The notes below the pieces were generated by a model. That model did not search any database and was not told the origin of the DNA. It was given only the letters and a program-made list of their open reading frames with translations. Below, piece after piece: positions 52,802 through 61,915 of a stretch of DNA of 64,000 nt. The stretch is taken from the NCBI RefSeq assembly GCF_047971185.1, contig NZ_JBKDZH010000058.1, positions 1 to 64,000 on the forward strand, in the 5' to 3' direction. The DNA comes from Kluyvera sp047971185. GTDB lineage: Bacteria > Pseudomonadota > Gammaproteobacteria > Enterobacterales > Enterobacteriaceae. The position numbers and the translations under genes were made by a program. Position 1 is the stretch's first letter; each line of letters starts with the position of its first letter.

Positions 52802-52964
52802 GGTTATCTCAAATTAATTAATTATATTTTCAGACAATAACCATCTCGTTCTGGTGTAAATATAAAAGACGCCACCAAAACAAGCTGATTCTATTTTTAA
52901 TATCGTAGGGGTACAGTTAAATAATTAGCGTAATACAGTTCTCCGTAGTCAGAAAAATTTAATA

Positions 52965-53267
52965 TTAACGTTGGTAAAGGTGAATAATCTCTTCCGACAG
53001 CTCACGCGCCAGCAGGGAATTCATCAGATGATCCTGGGCGTGTACCATAATCAATGTCATCGGCTGGCGCGCTTCGCCTGCATCCTGCTCAATGAGCTGA
53101 GTCTGCATATGATGCGCCTGGCGGGCGTAGCCGTCGGCTTCCCGCAGCAGATTTCTGGCTTCCTCGATCTCACCTTTGCGCGCGGCGTGCAGCGCTTCAA
53201 AACACAGCGAACGGGATTGGCCGGCGTTAATGATAATTTCCATTACCGCGTCTTCTAACCTAACCAT
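52965..53267 (-). CDS. PTS lactose/cellobiose-family enzyme IIA
   Basis: Phosphocarrier of 100 residues, trimeric in the family, passing phosphate from HPr to IIB. The phosphorylation-site histidine is in VHAQDHLMNSLLAREL, and the N-terminal part is MEIIINAGQSRSLCFEALHAARKGE. AGGGGG precedes the ATG at 53267. It is the only IIA of this type in the window; 163 bp separate it from the porin gene. Confidence 0.95.
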   Translation of the reverse strand: MVRLEDAVMEIIINAGQSRSLCFEALHAARKGEIEEARNLLREADGYARQAHHMQTQLIEQDAGEARQPMTLIMVHAQDHLMNSLLARELSEEIIHLYQR

Positions 53268-53348
53268 AATAGGTCCCCCTGACTCGTGAAAGTCATCGTT
53301 TCAATAAGGGCTAAAAATATCTATTGCGTAATATTAATCAGCTCTGAC

Positions 53349-54671
53349 TTAGCTGATAGTTTCGGCCACAGGCGTCGCCGCTTTTAATTTCTGCTCTTCC
53401 GTTTTCATTAATGAACGTTCATAGGCACGGAGGAACGGTAAATACATCGCCGCCGACATCAGCATGCAGATAATACACATGATGACCGGACTCAGCGCCC
53501 AGTTGGCCGCCCAGGACGCGCCGATGGGGGCCGGGGTGGTCCACGGGGTCAGAGACACCACCTGCGCCAGCCAGCCGAGGCGGGTTGCGGTGTAGGCCAG
53601 AACGGCGTTGATCATCGGAATGAAGACGAACGGGATAAACATCATCGGGTTCATAATAATCGGCGCGCCGAACAGAATCGGTTCGTTGATATTAAAGAAG
53701 CTTGGAACGATGCCCATTTTACCAATAGTACGCAGATGCGTGGCGCGGCTGCGCAGCAGCAAAAACGCCAGCGGTAAGGTGCAGCCAACGCCGCCGATCA
53801 GCAGGTAGTGATCCCAGAAGCCTTGCAGGTAAACGTGCGGCAGGACGGTGCCGGCGGCCAGCGCGGCCTGGTTAGCGGAGAGGTTCGCCATCCAGAACGG
53901 GTTCATGATGCCGGTGACAATCAGCGAGCCGTGAATCCCGGCAAACCAGAAAATCTGGCACATCAGCACCGACAGCAGAATCGCCGGCAGGGAGTCAGAG
54001 GCGGAAACCAGCGGCGCTAGCACATGCATAATCGCCTGCGGCAGGATCATGCCGGTCTGCGCTTCAATGAACAGGTTCAGCGGGTGCAGCGTGCCAATCA
54101 CCACCAGCACCGGAATCAGGATCTCAAACGAACGCGCCACGCCGGTCGGCACTTCCTTCGGCAGGCGAATCGTTACGTTGTTTTGTTTGAGCCACGCATA
54201 GACGCGGGTGGAGTAAATCGCGGTAATCAGCGCGGTAAAGATCCCCTGACCGGAAAGGTACTGGGTGGAAATTTTACCGTCGGCGTACGGCGCGGCGACC
54301 AGCAGAAACGCCATAAACGCCAGCAGTCCGGACATCACCGGATCGAGGTTAAACTGACGGCCGAGGCTGGCCCCGATACCGACGGAGATAAAGAACGTCA
54401 TCACGCCCATGCTGAGGTTGAACGGCAGCATCAGCTGCTCGCGATAGTGCTCAGAGAAATCCAGCCAGCCGCGGGCGAAACCGTTGGTGGTATCCGGTGA
54501 AAACGGTGGAAAAATAAACACCAGCATGAACGAACCGATGATCATAAACGGCAGCGCGGCGGTGAAGCCGTCGCGAATGGCGATGACATATTTCTGCTGC
54601 CCGAGACGGCCGGCCAGCGGGGTTATGGATTGCTCAATAACGGCAACCATCGACTGATAAAGAGAACTCAT
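53349..54671 (-). CDS. PTS lactose/cellobiose-family enzyme IIC
   Basis: Membrane permease of 440 residues, paralogous to the one at 33588. Signatures are KYVIAIRDGFTAALPFMIIGSF at the first helix, FWFAGIHGSLIVTG and FNINEPILFGAPIIMNPMM. It starts 12 bp after the IIB gene. Sugar specificity cannot be read from sequence. Confidence 0.94.
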   Translation of the reverse strand: MSSLYQSMVAVIEQSITPLAGRLGQQKYVIAIRDGFTAALPFMIIGSFMLVFIFPPFSPDTTNGFARGWLDFSEHYREQLMLPFNLSMGVMTFFISVGIGASLGRQFNLDPVMSGLLAFMAFLLVAAPYADGKISTQYLSGQGIFTALITAIYSTRVYAWLKQNNVTIRLPKEVPTGVARSFEILIPVLVVIGTLHPLNLFIEAQTGMILPQAIMHVLAPLVSASDSLPAILLSVLMCQIFWFAGIHGSLIVTGIMNPFWMANLSANQAALAAGTVLPHVYLQGFWDHYLLIGGVGCTLPLAFLLLRSRATHLRTIGKMGIVPSFFNINEPILFGAPIIMNPMMFIPFVFIPMINAVLAYTATRLGWLAQVVSLTPWTTPAPIGASWAANWALSPVIMCIICMLMSAAMYLPFLRAYERSLMKTEEQKLKAATPVAETIS

Positions 54672-54683
54672 CTGGAAACCCTT

Positions 54684-54998
54684 TTAGTGCGCCGCGGAAA
54701 TCAGCGACAGAGCGTAATCGAGTACCTTGTCACCCCGTTGCATTCCGTAGTCCATGGTATCGATCGGCTGGACGGGAATATTCTGGGCGGCGGCCTTTTC
54801 TGACAAACTTTTTAACATGTACTTCACCTGTGGCCCCAGTAACACCACCTGATATTGCGGGTACTGGATATCAAACTCGGACACGCCGTAGGCATCAATT
54901 TTCACCGGCAAGTCCCGTTCTTTCGCGGCTTCAACCATTTTTCTGACCAGCATACTGGTCGACATTCCGGCGGAGCAGCACAGCATAATTTTGTACAT
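54684..54998 (-). CDS. PTS lactose/cellobiose-family enzyme IIB
   Basis: Phosphocarrier of 104 residues with the active cysteine in CCSAGMSTSMLV (Cys8). The start is ATG 54998 (MYKIMLCC) with GGAGGG upstream; the open frame before it lacks family similarity. It is the first gene of the LacI-controlled operon and similar to the IIB at 31874. Confidence 0.94.
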   Translation of the reverse strand: MYKIMLCCSAGMSTSMLVRKMVEAAKERDLPVKIDAYGVSEFDIQYPQYQVVLLGPQVKYMLKSLSEKAAAQNIPVQPIDTMDYGMQRGDKVLDYALSLISAAH

Positions 54999-55054
54999 CG
55001 ACGACCCTCCTCTAAATGTAAAAAGTTGTTGCGAGTTTGATTTGATATGAAACT

Positions 55055-55066
55055 GAAACCGGTTTC
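55055..55066. promoter_or_regulatory. LacI-family operator between the PTS operon and its regulator
   Basis: GAAACCGGTTTC is a perfect 12-bp palindrome with the CG centre usual for LacI/GalR operators, 57 bp upstream of the IIB start. A related imperfect site, TGGACAATCGGTTTCCA (55178-55194), lies nearer the lacI-type gene. Together they suggest control of both directions within the 296-bp gap. Confidence 0.6.
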
Positions 55067-55294
55067 TATTCATAAAACTTAGAACTGTGATATCCATCAA
55101 TTTCTCATGCTTATGAGACTAATTATTTCGTCCTGGCTCACATAAAAATGTCGTTTTGCGATGAAATGGACATCAAATGGACAATCGGTTTCCATGAAAA
55201 AAGAGAAACGGATATACTGGGCTCAGCTATCATTTAAGCCGTTGCTGTACAGAGGATTTTTACGGCAGGCATTGTGCCTTTTCAGGGGAGAAAG

Positions 55295-56245
55295 ATGTCC
55301 ACAATCAACGATGTATCACGTCTGGCAGGGGTATCTAAAGCCACGGTTTCACGTGTGTTGAGCGGTTCAAGAGGCGTCAAAGAGGCCAGCCGGCTAGCGG
55401 TATTACGGGCGGTTGATGAGCTCAATTATCGGCCAAATGTGATTGCCCAATCGCTGCTGAGTCAATCCACCGGCTGCATTGGCGTCATTTGCGCCATGGA
55501 GAATATTAATCAGACCACCGGCTATCTTTACGCGCTGGAAAAGCAGTTCAGCCAGCATCAAAAGCATCTGCTGCTGCGCTTTGCCAATACGCGTACCGGC
55601 GTGATGTCCGCGCTGGACGAACTGACCAGCGGGCTGTGCGATGACGTGCTGATTATCGGCGCGCGCTTCCCGCTGGAGGTGGAAAGCGACAACGTGGTGC
55701 TGATTGACTGCCCGGAAGCGGAGACCGGCAACAGTATCCAGTTTGACCACGTATTTGCCGCGGAAACCGCCTGCAATTACCTCGCCAGCCAGGGGCGGCG
55801 GCAGATTGCGCTGATCCAACCGCTGGGCAGCGGCTTTGCCGACGACGTGCTGCTGGGCTACAAGCACGGGCTGGAGAAAAACTTCCTGCCGTTTAATCGC
55901 AATCTGGTGTTTATGGACAGCAGTTCGTCTACCGTGGCGCTGCAGGAGCTGCTCAATAACGCCAGTCTGGTCAGCTTTAACGCCCTGCTGGTGGCCGACG
56001 AACAGGAAGCGCAGCGGGTGATCCCGCAGCTGCTGGCCTTTAACAAGCGGGTGCCGGAAGACGTGATGGTCTTTAGCCTCGCCGGTTCGCTGCACCTGCC
56101 TGGCATCCCGACCATCCCGGCGATTGAATACTCGATGGACGCTATCGCCGCGCGCATTGTGCACTGGCTGGAAGAAAAAACGCAGACGCCGGGCCACACC
56201 GCGTTTCGCGGGGATTTAATCCTTCCCAATACCCGTCCGCGCTAG
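55295..56245 (+). CDS. LacI-family repressor of the PTS-porin operon
   Basis: Transcription factor of 316 residues. The start is ATG 55295 with AGGGGAG 4 bases before it. The N-terminal helix-turn-helix is DVSRLAGVSKATVSRVLSG, with the hinge helix NYRPNVIAQSL. The periplasmic-binding-like sugar domain follows. It is divergent from the IIB-IIC-IIA-porin operon and most likely its repressor. Confidence 0.92.
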   Translation: MSTINDVSRLAGVSKATVSRVLSGSRGVKEASRLAVLRAVDELNYRPNVIAQSLLSQSTGCIGVICAMENINQTTGYLYALEKQFSQHQKHLLLRFANTRTGVMSALDELTSGLCDDVLIIGARFPLEVESDNVVLIDCPEAETGNSIQFDHVFAAETACNYLASQGRRQIALIQPLGSGFADDVLLGYKHGLEKNFLPFNRNLVFMDSSSSTVALQELLNNASLVSFNALLVADEQEAQRVIPQLLAFNKRVPEDVMVFSLAGSLHLPGIPTIPAIEYSMDAIAARIVHWLEEKTQTPGHTAFRGDLILPNTRPR

Positions 56246-56254
56246 TTTTTACCG

Positions 56255-56277
56255 CCCGCCGCAGGGTTTGCGGCGGG
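56255..56277 (+). terminator. GC-rich hairpin after the lacI-type gene
   Basis: CCCGCCGCA/TGCGGCGGG, a 9-bp stem with a 5-base loop, 9 bp past the stop. Only ATTT follows, so termination may be weak. Confidence 0.5.
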
Positions 56278-56449
56278 GCATTTCCCGCTTTCACCTTTTT
56301 GCCACCCCGCTCACAATATAAAAATAACTCATACCTACCCCCGGATTTTTGAACCGGACAGCGTCGGGCGACTGCCTTACCGTGGACTGAACGTTCATCC
56401 AATAACACAAACCAGAACATTCAGACCTCCTCTTTAAGGAAGTGACCCT

Positions 56450-57826
56450 ATGAACCTCTCTACCGGTGTAGATGTAAAAGCGTGGATAGATGCCCGACCA
56501 ATCTCGCGCTTTCAGTGGAAAATCCTGTTTCTCTGTTTCGTGATTATCATGCTCGACGGCTACGACGCCGCGGTGATGGGCTTTATCGCCCCGGCGCTGC
56601 TGGAGGACTGGGGCATCAGCCGCGCGGCGCTCGGGCCCATCCTCGGCGCCGCGATGTTCGGCGTGGCGCTGGGTGCGCTGATTGCCGGGCCGCTGGCCGA
56701 TCGCTACGGGCGCAAGCGGATTCTGCTGGCCTCGGTGGCGCTGTTTGGTCTCTTCAGCCTGGCGGCGGCAATGGCGCAAACGCCGACGCAGCTGGCGCTG
56801 CTGCGTTTCCTGACCGGGCTGGGCCTGGGGGCGGTCATGCCAAACTGTGTGACGCTGGTGGCGGAATACATGCCGGAACGGCGTAAAGGGCTGATGATTA
56901 CGCTAATGTACAGCGGATTTAACGTCGGCTCCGGGCTGGGTGGCTTCATCGCCGCCGCGCTGCTGTCGCACTACAGCTGGCACTCGGCGCTGATTTTCGG
57001 CGGCGCGCTGCCGCTTATCGTACTGCCCTTTATGCTGGTGATGCTGCCGGAATCCGCCATGAATATGGTGGCGCGACGCCTGCCGGGGGCGGAAATCGCC
57101 CGCGTGCTGAATCGGATGGGGGGAAGCTTTGCCGCCAGCACGCTGTTTACCCTCAGCACGCCGGAAATCTCCCGTCATGCCAAAGTGATCCAGCTATTCC
57201 GCGGCGGCTATGCGCGCGGAACGGTCGCGCTGTGGCTGACCTATTTCATGGGCCTGTTTGTGATTTACCTGCTGAACGGCTGGCTGCCGACCATTCTGCG
57301 CTCCGGCGGCCTGTCGCTGCAGCAGGCGGCGATCATCACCGGCCTGTTCCAGCTCGGCGGCCCGCTGGGCGGTATTCTGGTGGGCTACCTGATGGATCGC
57401 ACTTCGGCGAAAGTGGTGATCGCGGCAACCTATTTCCTTGGCTGCCTGTGTCTGCTGTCGCAGGGGCTGATGGACTTCGGCTCGGCGGCGCTGTCGGTGC
57501 TGATCTTTATCAGCGGCATGTGCATTAACGGCGCGCAGAACGGCCTGCAGGCCTATTCACCGGCCTACTATCAGACCGAAATTCGCGCCACCGGCGTAAG
57601 CTGGATGCACGGTATTGGCCGCATCGGCGCGATTTTAAGTTCGACGCTCGGTGGCGTCATCATGCTGGCAGTACCGGGGCACTCGTCGATTTTCCTCGTG
57701 CTGGCGCTACCGGCCTGTCTGGCGGCGGCCTGCATCCTGATGCACCGTATGAATTCGCGTAACGTGGCGCAGACGCCGCGTGCGGCGGGCGATGTTGCGT
57801 TATCGCAAACCGCCTCTCATCGATAA
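56450..57826 (+). CDS. galT: Aromatic acid:proton symporter, probable gallate transporter
   Basis: Inner-membrane MFS protein of 458 residues of the AAHS family (PcaK/BenK type). Twelve helices are visible. The family motif DGYDAAVMGFIAPALLEDWG in helix 1 has the key acidic residue, and GPLADRYGRKRILL is MFS motif A. It lies 13 bp before the gallate dioxygenase gene, so gallate is the likely cargo. The symbol follows Pseudomonas usage and is not the galactose galT. Confidence 0.85.
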   Translation: MNLSTGVDVKAWIDARPISRFQWKILFLCFVIIMLDGYDAAVMGFIAPALLEDWGISRAALGPILGAAMFGVALGALIAGPLADRYGRKRILLASVALFGLFSLAAAMAQTPTQLALLRFLTGLGLGAVMPNCVTLVAEYMPERRKGLMITLMYSGFNVGSGLGGFIAAALLSHYSWHSALIFGGALPLIVLPFMLVMLPESAMNMVARRLPGAEIARVLNRMGGSFAASTLFTLSTPEISRHAKVIQLFRGGYARGTVALWLTYFMGLFVIYLLNGWLPTILRSGGLSLQQAAIITGLFQLGGPLGGILVGYLMDRTSAKVVIAATYFLGCLCLLSQGLMDFGSAALSVLIFISGMCINGAQNGLQAYSPAYYQTEIRATGVSWMHGIGRIGAILSSTLGGVIMLAVPGHSSIFLVLALPACLAAACILMHRMNSRNVAQTPRAAGDVALSQTASHR

Positions 57827-57839
57827 GTGGAGTTAACCT

Positions 57840-59111
57840 ATGGCCAGAATTATTGGCGGAATTGCCGTCTCCCATACCCCGACCATTGGCTTCGCGGTCG
57901 ATCATCATAAACAGCACGACGCGGCGTGGGCGCCGATCTTTGAGAGCTTTGAGCCGCTGCAGCGCTGGCTCGCCGAGAAAAAGCCGGATGCGCTGGTGTA
58001 TATCTTTAACGACCATGTGACCGCTTTTTTCTTCGACCACTACTCCACCTTCGCGCTGGGGATTGATAACGAATACGGCGTCGCCGATGAGGGGGGCGGC
58101 CCGCGCAATCTGCCGCCGATCAAAGGCAACGCCGCGCTGTCGCGCCATATTGGCAGCAGCCTGATGGCCGACGAGTTTGATATGTCGTTCTTTATGAACA
58201 AAAAGCTCGATCACGGGCTGTTTTCGCCGCTGTCGGCGCTGCTGCCCTGGCAGAGCGGTGAATGGCCGACCAACGTGGTGCCGCTACAGATTGGCGTGCT
58301 GCAATTCCCGGTGCCGAGCGCGCGCCGTTGCTACAAGCTTGGCCAGGCGCTGCGTCGGGCGATTGAGAGCTTCCCGGAGGATATCAGCGTCGCCATTGTG
58401 GCCACCGGCGGGCTATCGCATCAGGTGCACGGCGAGCGCTGCGGTTTTAACAACACCGAGTGGGACGCGCAGTTCGTCGATATGCTGGTCAACGATCCGC
58501 AAAAACTGACCGAAATGACGCTGGCGGAATACGCCGAGCTGGGCGGTATGGAAGGCTCGGAGGTGATCATGTGGCTGGTGATGCGCGGCGCGCTGTCGGC
58601 CAACGTCAGCGAAACCTGGCGTGATTACTATCTGCCGTCGATGACCGGTATCGCCACGCTGATTCTGGAAAACAACGCCCGTCTGCCGCCGGTGGACACG
58701 TTGACGCGCCATCGCCAGCATATGGCGCGCCAGCTGGCGGGGGTGGAAAAGCTGCCCGGTACCTATCCGTTTACCCACGAGCGCAGCCTCAACGGTATGC
58801 GGCTGAACGCCTTTCTGCACAAGTTGACGCAGCCCGCGTGGCGCGAGCGTTTCCTCCATGCGCCGCAGGCGCTGTACGATGAAGCTGAGCTCAGTGAGCA
58901 AGAACAGCAGCTGCTGACGGCGCGCGACTGGCGTGGCCTGATCCAGTACGGCGCCAGTTTCTTCCTGCTGGAAAAAATGGGCGCGGTGGTCGGCGTGTCG
59001 AATCTGCATATCTACGCCGCCATGCGCGGGCAGACGCTTGACGAGTTCCAGAAAACCCGCAACCAGCAGGTGACCTACTCGGTCGCGGGGACAAAAACGC
59101 CGGCCCGTTAA
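57840..59111 (+). CDS. galA: Gallate dioxygenase
   Basis: Iron(II) extradiol ring-cleaving enzyme of 423 residues that opens gallate to 4-oxalomesaconate. The N-terminal LigB-like catalytic domain (about 1-275) has GGIAVSHTPTIG with His12 and IFNDHVTAFFFDHYS with His59 as likely iron and acid/base positions. The C-terminal LigA-like part (about 290-423) includes RDWRGLIQYGASFFLLEKMGAVVGVSN. The fused LigAB layout and length match Pseudomonas putida GalA. The 3' end overlaps convergent galR by 4 bp. Confidence 0.92.
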   Translation: MARIIGGIAVSHTPTIGFAVDHHKQHDAAWAPIFESFEPLQRWLAEKKPDALVYIFNDHVTAFFFDHYSTFALGIDNEYGVADEGGGPRNLPPIKGNAALSRHIGSSLMADEFDMSFFMNKKLDHGLFSPLSALLPWQSGEWPTNVVPLQIGVLQFPVPSARRCYKLGQALRRAIESFPEDISVAIVATGGLSHQVHGERCGFNNTEWDAQFVDMLVNDPQKLTEMTLAEYAELGGMEGSEVIMWLVMRGALSANVSETWRDYYLPSMTGIATLILENNARLPPVDTLTRHRQHMARQLAGVEKLPGTYPFTHERSLNGMRLNAFLHKLTQPAWRERFLHAPQALYDEAELSEQEQQLLTARDWRGLIQYGASFFLLEKMGAVVGVSNLHIYAAMRGQTLDEFQKTRNQQVTYSVAGTKTPAR

Positions 59112-60334
59112 CCGGCCGCCACCTGCTGGCGGATAAAGTTCACCAGCGCCTGGGTGGCGGGCGAGGGCAGGCTGCCTTCGCGGAAGGTCAGCCCGATGCG
59201 TCGGCGCGTATTGGGCAGCTTCACCGGCAGGACGGTCAGCAGATGATTATCTATCTCAAAGCGCATCTGGCTGGCGGAAACGGCGGCCAGCAGCGGCGAG
59301 TCGAGCAGCAGCCCGCGCACCATCGCGGCGTCGCCGGTTTCCACCACCGGCAGCGGCTGCGGCAGGCCCAGCGCGACAAAGGCCTGGTCCAGTAGATGGC
59401 GCGCCGGGGCGTTGCTGCGCGGCAGTACCCACTGGGCGTTCGTCAGCTGGCTGAGCGGATCCGGGTGGCTGAGCAACGGGTGATCGTTACGTACCAGAAT
59501 CAGCATCTCTTCTTCAAACAGCGCCTCGCAGCTTAGCTCCGGCAGGGCGTCATGCTGGCGCAGCGCGCCGATAATAAAATCAATATTCCCTGCCCGCATG
59601 TCCGACACCAGGGATTCATACGGGCTTTCGTTGGTCAGAATGCGAATGCCGGGATGCTGCGCCAGAAAGGCGCCGATCGCCGCCGGTAGCAGCTGCGTGC
59701 GGCTGAGCGGTAGCGCGCCAATGCGCACGTTCCCTACCAGAACTCCGCGTCTGGCCGCCAGATCGTCCCAGATGTGCGCCAGTTCATTCAATGCGCGGCT
59801 GACGCTGGGGTAGAGCGCATCGGCAGCGGCCGTTGGCCTCACCCCCTCCGGCGTGCGCCGAAACAGCGCCGATCCGGCTCCCTTTTCCAGAATCTTCAGC
59901 GCCGCGCTGATGGCAGGCTGCGTCACGCCCAGCTGGTTAGCGACGGTCTGGGTATGGTTGATGTGGTAGAGCTGAATAAAAATCTCCAGCCGCCGGGTAT
60001 TAAACAGCCAGCCGGCATCGGGCAGCTCTTTGCGCGGCCCGGCGCGCTCTTTTAGCCGCTGCATCAGCGCCGGGACGGCCTGCAAATCGTCAATGGCCCG
60101 CAGCGCGCGCGGTAAAATGCACCTGCCGTATTCCGTTAGCACCATCCCGCTGTAATGGCGTTCGAACAGGGTGACGTCGAGCGTCGCCTCCAGATCGCGT
60201 ATAGCGCGGGTAATCGCCGACTGGGTGCGGAATAAGTCGTCGGCGGCGCGGGAAACGCTGCCGCGGCTGGCAACCTGACAAAAGAACCGCAACTGCATGA
60301 TATTCATATCTTTATAGTTTTTTCTCTGCATCAT
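59108..60334 (-). CDS. galR: LysR-family regulator with two helix-turn-helix domains, probable GalR
   Basis: Protein of 408 residues, longer than the usual 300 because two LysR-type DNA-binding domains lie in tandem. The first is at about 11-72 (QLRFFCQVASRGSVSRAADD, then QSAITRAIRDLE). The second is at about 113-172 (RLEIFIQLYHINHTQTVANQ, then QPAISAALKILE). A normal effector domain follows. The start is uncertain; ATG 60334 has the better ribosome-site spacing. It stands between galTA (convergent) and galBCD (divergent), so it probably activates both in response to gallate. The role is inferred from context. Confidence 0.85.
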   Translation of the reverse strand: MMQRKNYKDMNIMQLRFFCQVASRGSVSRAADDLFRTQSAITRAIRDLEATLDVTLFERHYSGMVLTEYGRCILPRALRAIDDLQAVPALMQRLKERAGPRKELPDAGWLFNTRRLEIFIQLYHINHTQTVANQLGVTQPAISAALKILEKGAGSALFRRTPEGVRPTAAADALYPSVSRALNELAHIWDDLAARRGVLVGNVRIGALPLSRTQLLPAAIGAFLAQHPGIRILTNESPYESLVSDMRAGNIDFIIGALRQHDALPELSCEALFEEEMLILVRNDHPLLSHPDPLSQLTNAQWVLPRSNAPARHLLDQAFVALGLPQPLPVVETGDAAMVRGLLLDSPLLAAVSASQMRFEIDNHLLTVLPVKLPNTRRRIGLTFREGSLPSPATQALVNFIRQQVAAG

Positions 60335-60359
60335 GCTAATCATCTTCTCTTGCCGGGTG

Positions 60360-60378
60360 ATTTATCATCAACATAAAT
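60360..60378. promoter_or_regulatory. LysR-type box between galR and galB
   Basis: ATTTAT-N7-ATAAAT is an interrupted palindrome of the T-N11-A form bound by LysR regulators, in the 129-bp gap between divergent galR and galB, about 85 bp upstream of galB. Confidence 0.45.
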
Positions 60379-60463
60379 AAAAATCATAGCCTTCGCAAGT
60401 TAACGAATTACCCGCTGCGTCCCGGACATGACAAGCTGGAAAAAAACCAAGAAGGAAGCCCAC

Positions 60464-61204
60464 ATGTCTACTCTGATTACCCCCAAAAGCGCCCTTATCG
60501 TCAGTGCTCACTCGGCGGATTTCGTCTGGCGTGCGGGCGGCGCTATTGCTCTGCACGCCGAGCAAGGCTACCAGGTGCATATTGTCTGCCTGTCGTTCGG
60601 CGAACGCGGCGAATCCGCAAAGCTGTGGCGCAAGGGCAATATGACCGAACAAAAAGTGAAGCAGCATCGCCAGCAGGAAGCGCAGGCGGCGGCCGATATT
60701 CTCGGTGCGAGCGTGGAGTTTTTTGATATCGGCGATTACCCGCTGCGCGCCGACAAAGAGACGCTGTTCCGCCTGGCGGACGTCTACCGCCGCGTGCAGC
60801 CGCACTTTGTCCTCACCCATTCGATGCACGATCCGTACAACTACGATCATCCGCTGGCCTCTAACCTGGCCCAGGAGGCGCGCATTATCGCCCAGGCGGA
60901 AGGCTATCGTCCCGGCGAGCCGGTAGTGGCCGCGCCGCCGGTCTACTGCTTTGAGCCGCATCAGCCGGAGCAGTGCAACTGGAAGCCGGACGTGCTGCTG
61001 GATATCACCAGCGTGTGGGAGAAAAAGTACCGCGCCATCCAGTGCATGCAGGGGCAGGAGCATCTGTGGGAGTACTACACCCGCGTGGCGCTGCAGCGCG
61101 GCGTGCAGGCGAAGCGCAACATCGGCATTACCGCCGCGCGTGATATCAGCCATGCGGAAGGCTTCCAGAGCATCTTCCCGCGCGTAACGGGGGACCTGGC
61201 ATGA
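60464..61204 (+). CDS. galB: 4-oxalomesaconate hydratase
   Basis: Zinc-dependent enzyme of 246 residues in the PIG-L/LmbE fold family that hydrates the enol form of 4-oxalomesaconate to 4-carboxy-4-hydroxy-2-oxoadipate. The metal motif is SAHSADFVWRAGG (His16, Asp19), replacing the usual AHPDDE. A second metal region is HSMHDPYNYDHPLASN. ATG 60464 with GAAGGAAG upstream is chosen over an earlier in-frame ATG. The stop overlaps galC (ATGA). Confidence 0.9.
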   Translation: MSTLITPKSALIVSAHSADFVWRAGGAIALHAEQGYQVHIVCLSFGERGESAKLWRKGNMTEQKVKQHRQQEAQAAADILGASVEFFDIGDYPLRADKETLFRLADVYRRVQPHFVLTHSMHDPYNYDHPLASNLAQEARIIAQAEGYRPGEPVVAAPPVYCFEPHQPEQCNWKPDVLLDITSVWEKKYRAIQCMQGQEHLWEYYTRVALQRGVQAKRNIGITAARDISHAEGFQSIFPRVTGDLA

Positions 61205-61914
61205 ATTTACTCAATAAAAAAGGCGTCGCCATTCGCCATATTCCGCGCACCGACGGTGGCAAATTACGTCAGTTTGCCACGGCGGGCGTCGCGACGATTC
61301 ACGAATCCCACGCGCGTCAGGGGCTGATGAACCCGCATATTCGCCCGATTCAGCAGGGCGCCAGCCGCGCGGGCAATGCCGTCACGGTGCTGGTGACGCC
61401 GGGCGATAACTGGATGTTCCACGTGGCCGTTGAGCTATGCCAGCCGGGCGATATCCTGGTGGTCGCCCCAACGTCACCCTGCGGTGACGGTTTCTTCGGC
61501 GATCTGCTGGCGACCTCGCTACAGGCGCGCGGCGTGATTGGCCTGGTGGGCGATATCGGCATTCGTGACTCCCAGACGTTGCGAGAGATGGGCTTTGCGG
61601 TGTGGTCGCGGCAGGTCTATGCCCAAGGGACGGTGAAAGAGACCCTCGGATCCGTCAACGTGCCGCTTATCTGCGGCGGCCAGCTGGTGGTGCCGGGAGA
61701 CGTGGTGGTGGCCGATGATGACGGCGTGGTGGTGGTGCCGCACGCGCTGGCGGATACGGTGCTGGCGAAGGCGGAGAGCCGCATCGCCAACGAAACGGCG
61801 AAGCGCGAGCGGATGCGCAGCGGCGAGCTGGGGCTGGATATCTACGCCATGCGCCCGCGTCTGGCCGAGAAGGGGCTGCGCTATTTTGATTCGGCTGAAG
61901 AGGTGAGGGATTAA
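61201..61914 (+). CDS. galC: 4-carboxy-4-hydroxy-2-oxoadipate aldolase
   Basis: Class II pyruvate aldolase of the RraA-like fold, 237 residues, that splits 4-carboxy-4-hydroxy-2-oxoadipate into pyruvate and oxaloacetate and usually also decarboxylates oxaloacetate. Typical segments are GDILVVAP, GFFGDLLATSLQARGVIGLVGDIGIRD with the metal-binding acidic residue, and VPGDVVVADDDGVVVVPH. It overlaps galB and ends 1 bp before galD. Confidence 0.93.
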   Translation: MNLLNKKGVAIRHIPRTDGGKLRQFATAGVATIHESHARQGLMNPHIRPIQQGASRAGNAVTVLVTPGDNWMFHVAVELCQPGDILVVAPTSPCGDGFFGDLLATSLQARGVIGLVGDIGIRDSQTLREMGFAVWSRQVYAQGTVKETLGSVNVPLICGGQLVVPGDVVVADDDGVVVVPHALADTVLAKAESRIANETAKRERMRSGELGLDIYAMRPRLAEKGLRYFDSAEEVRD

Positions 61915-61915
61915 C

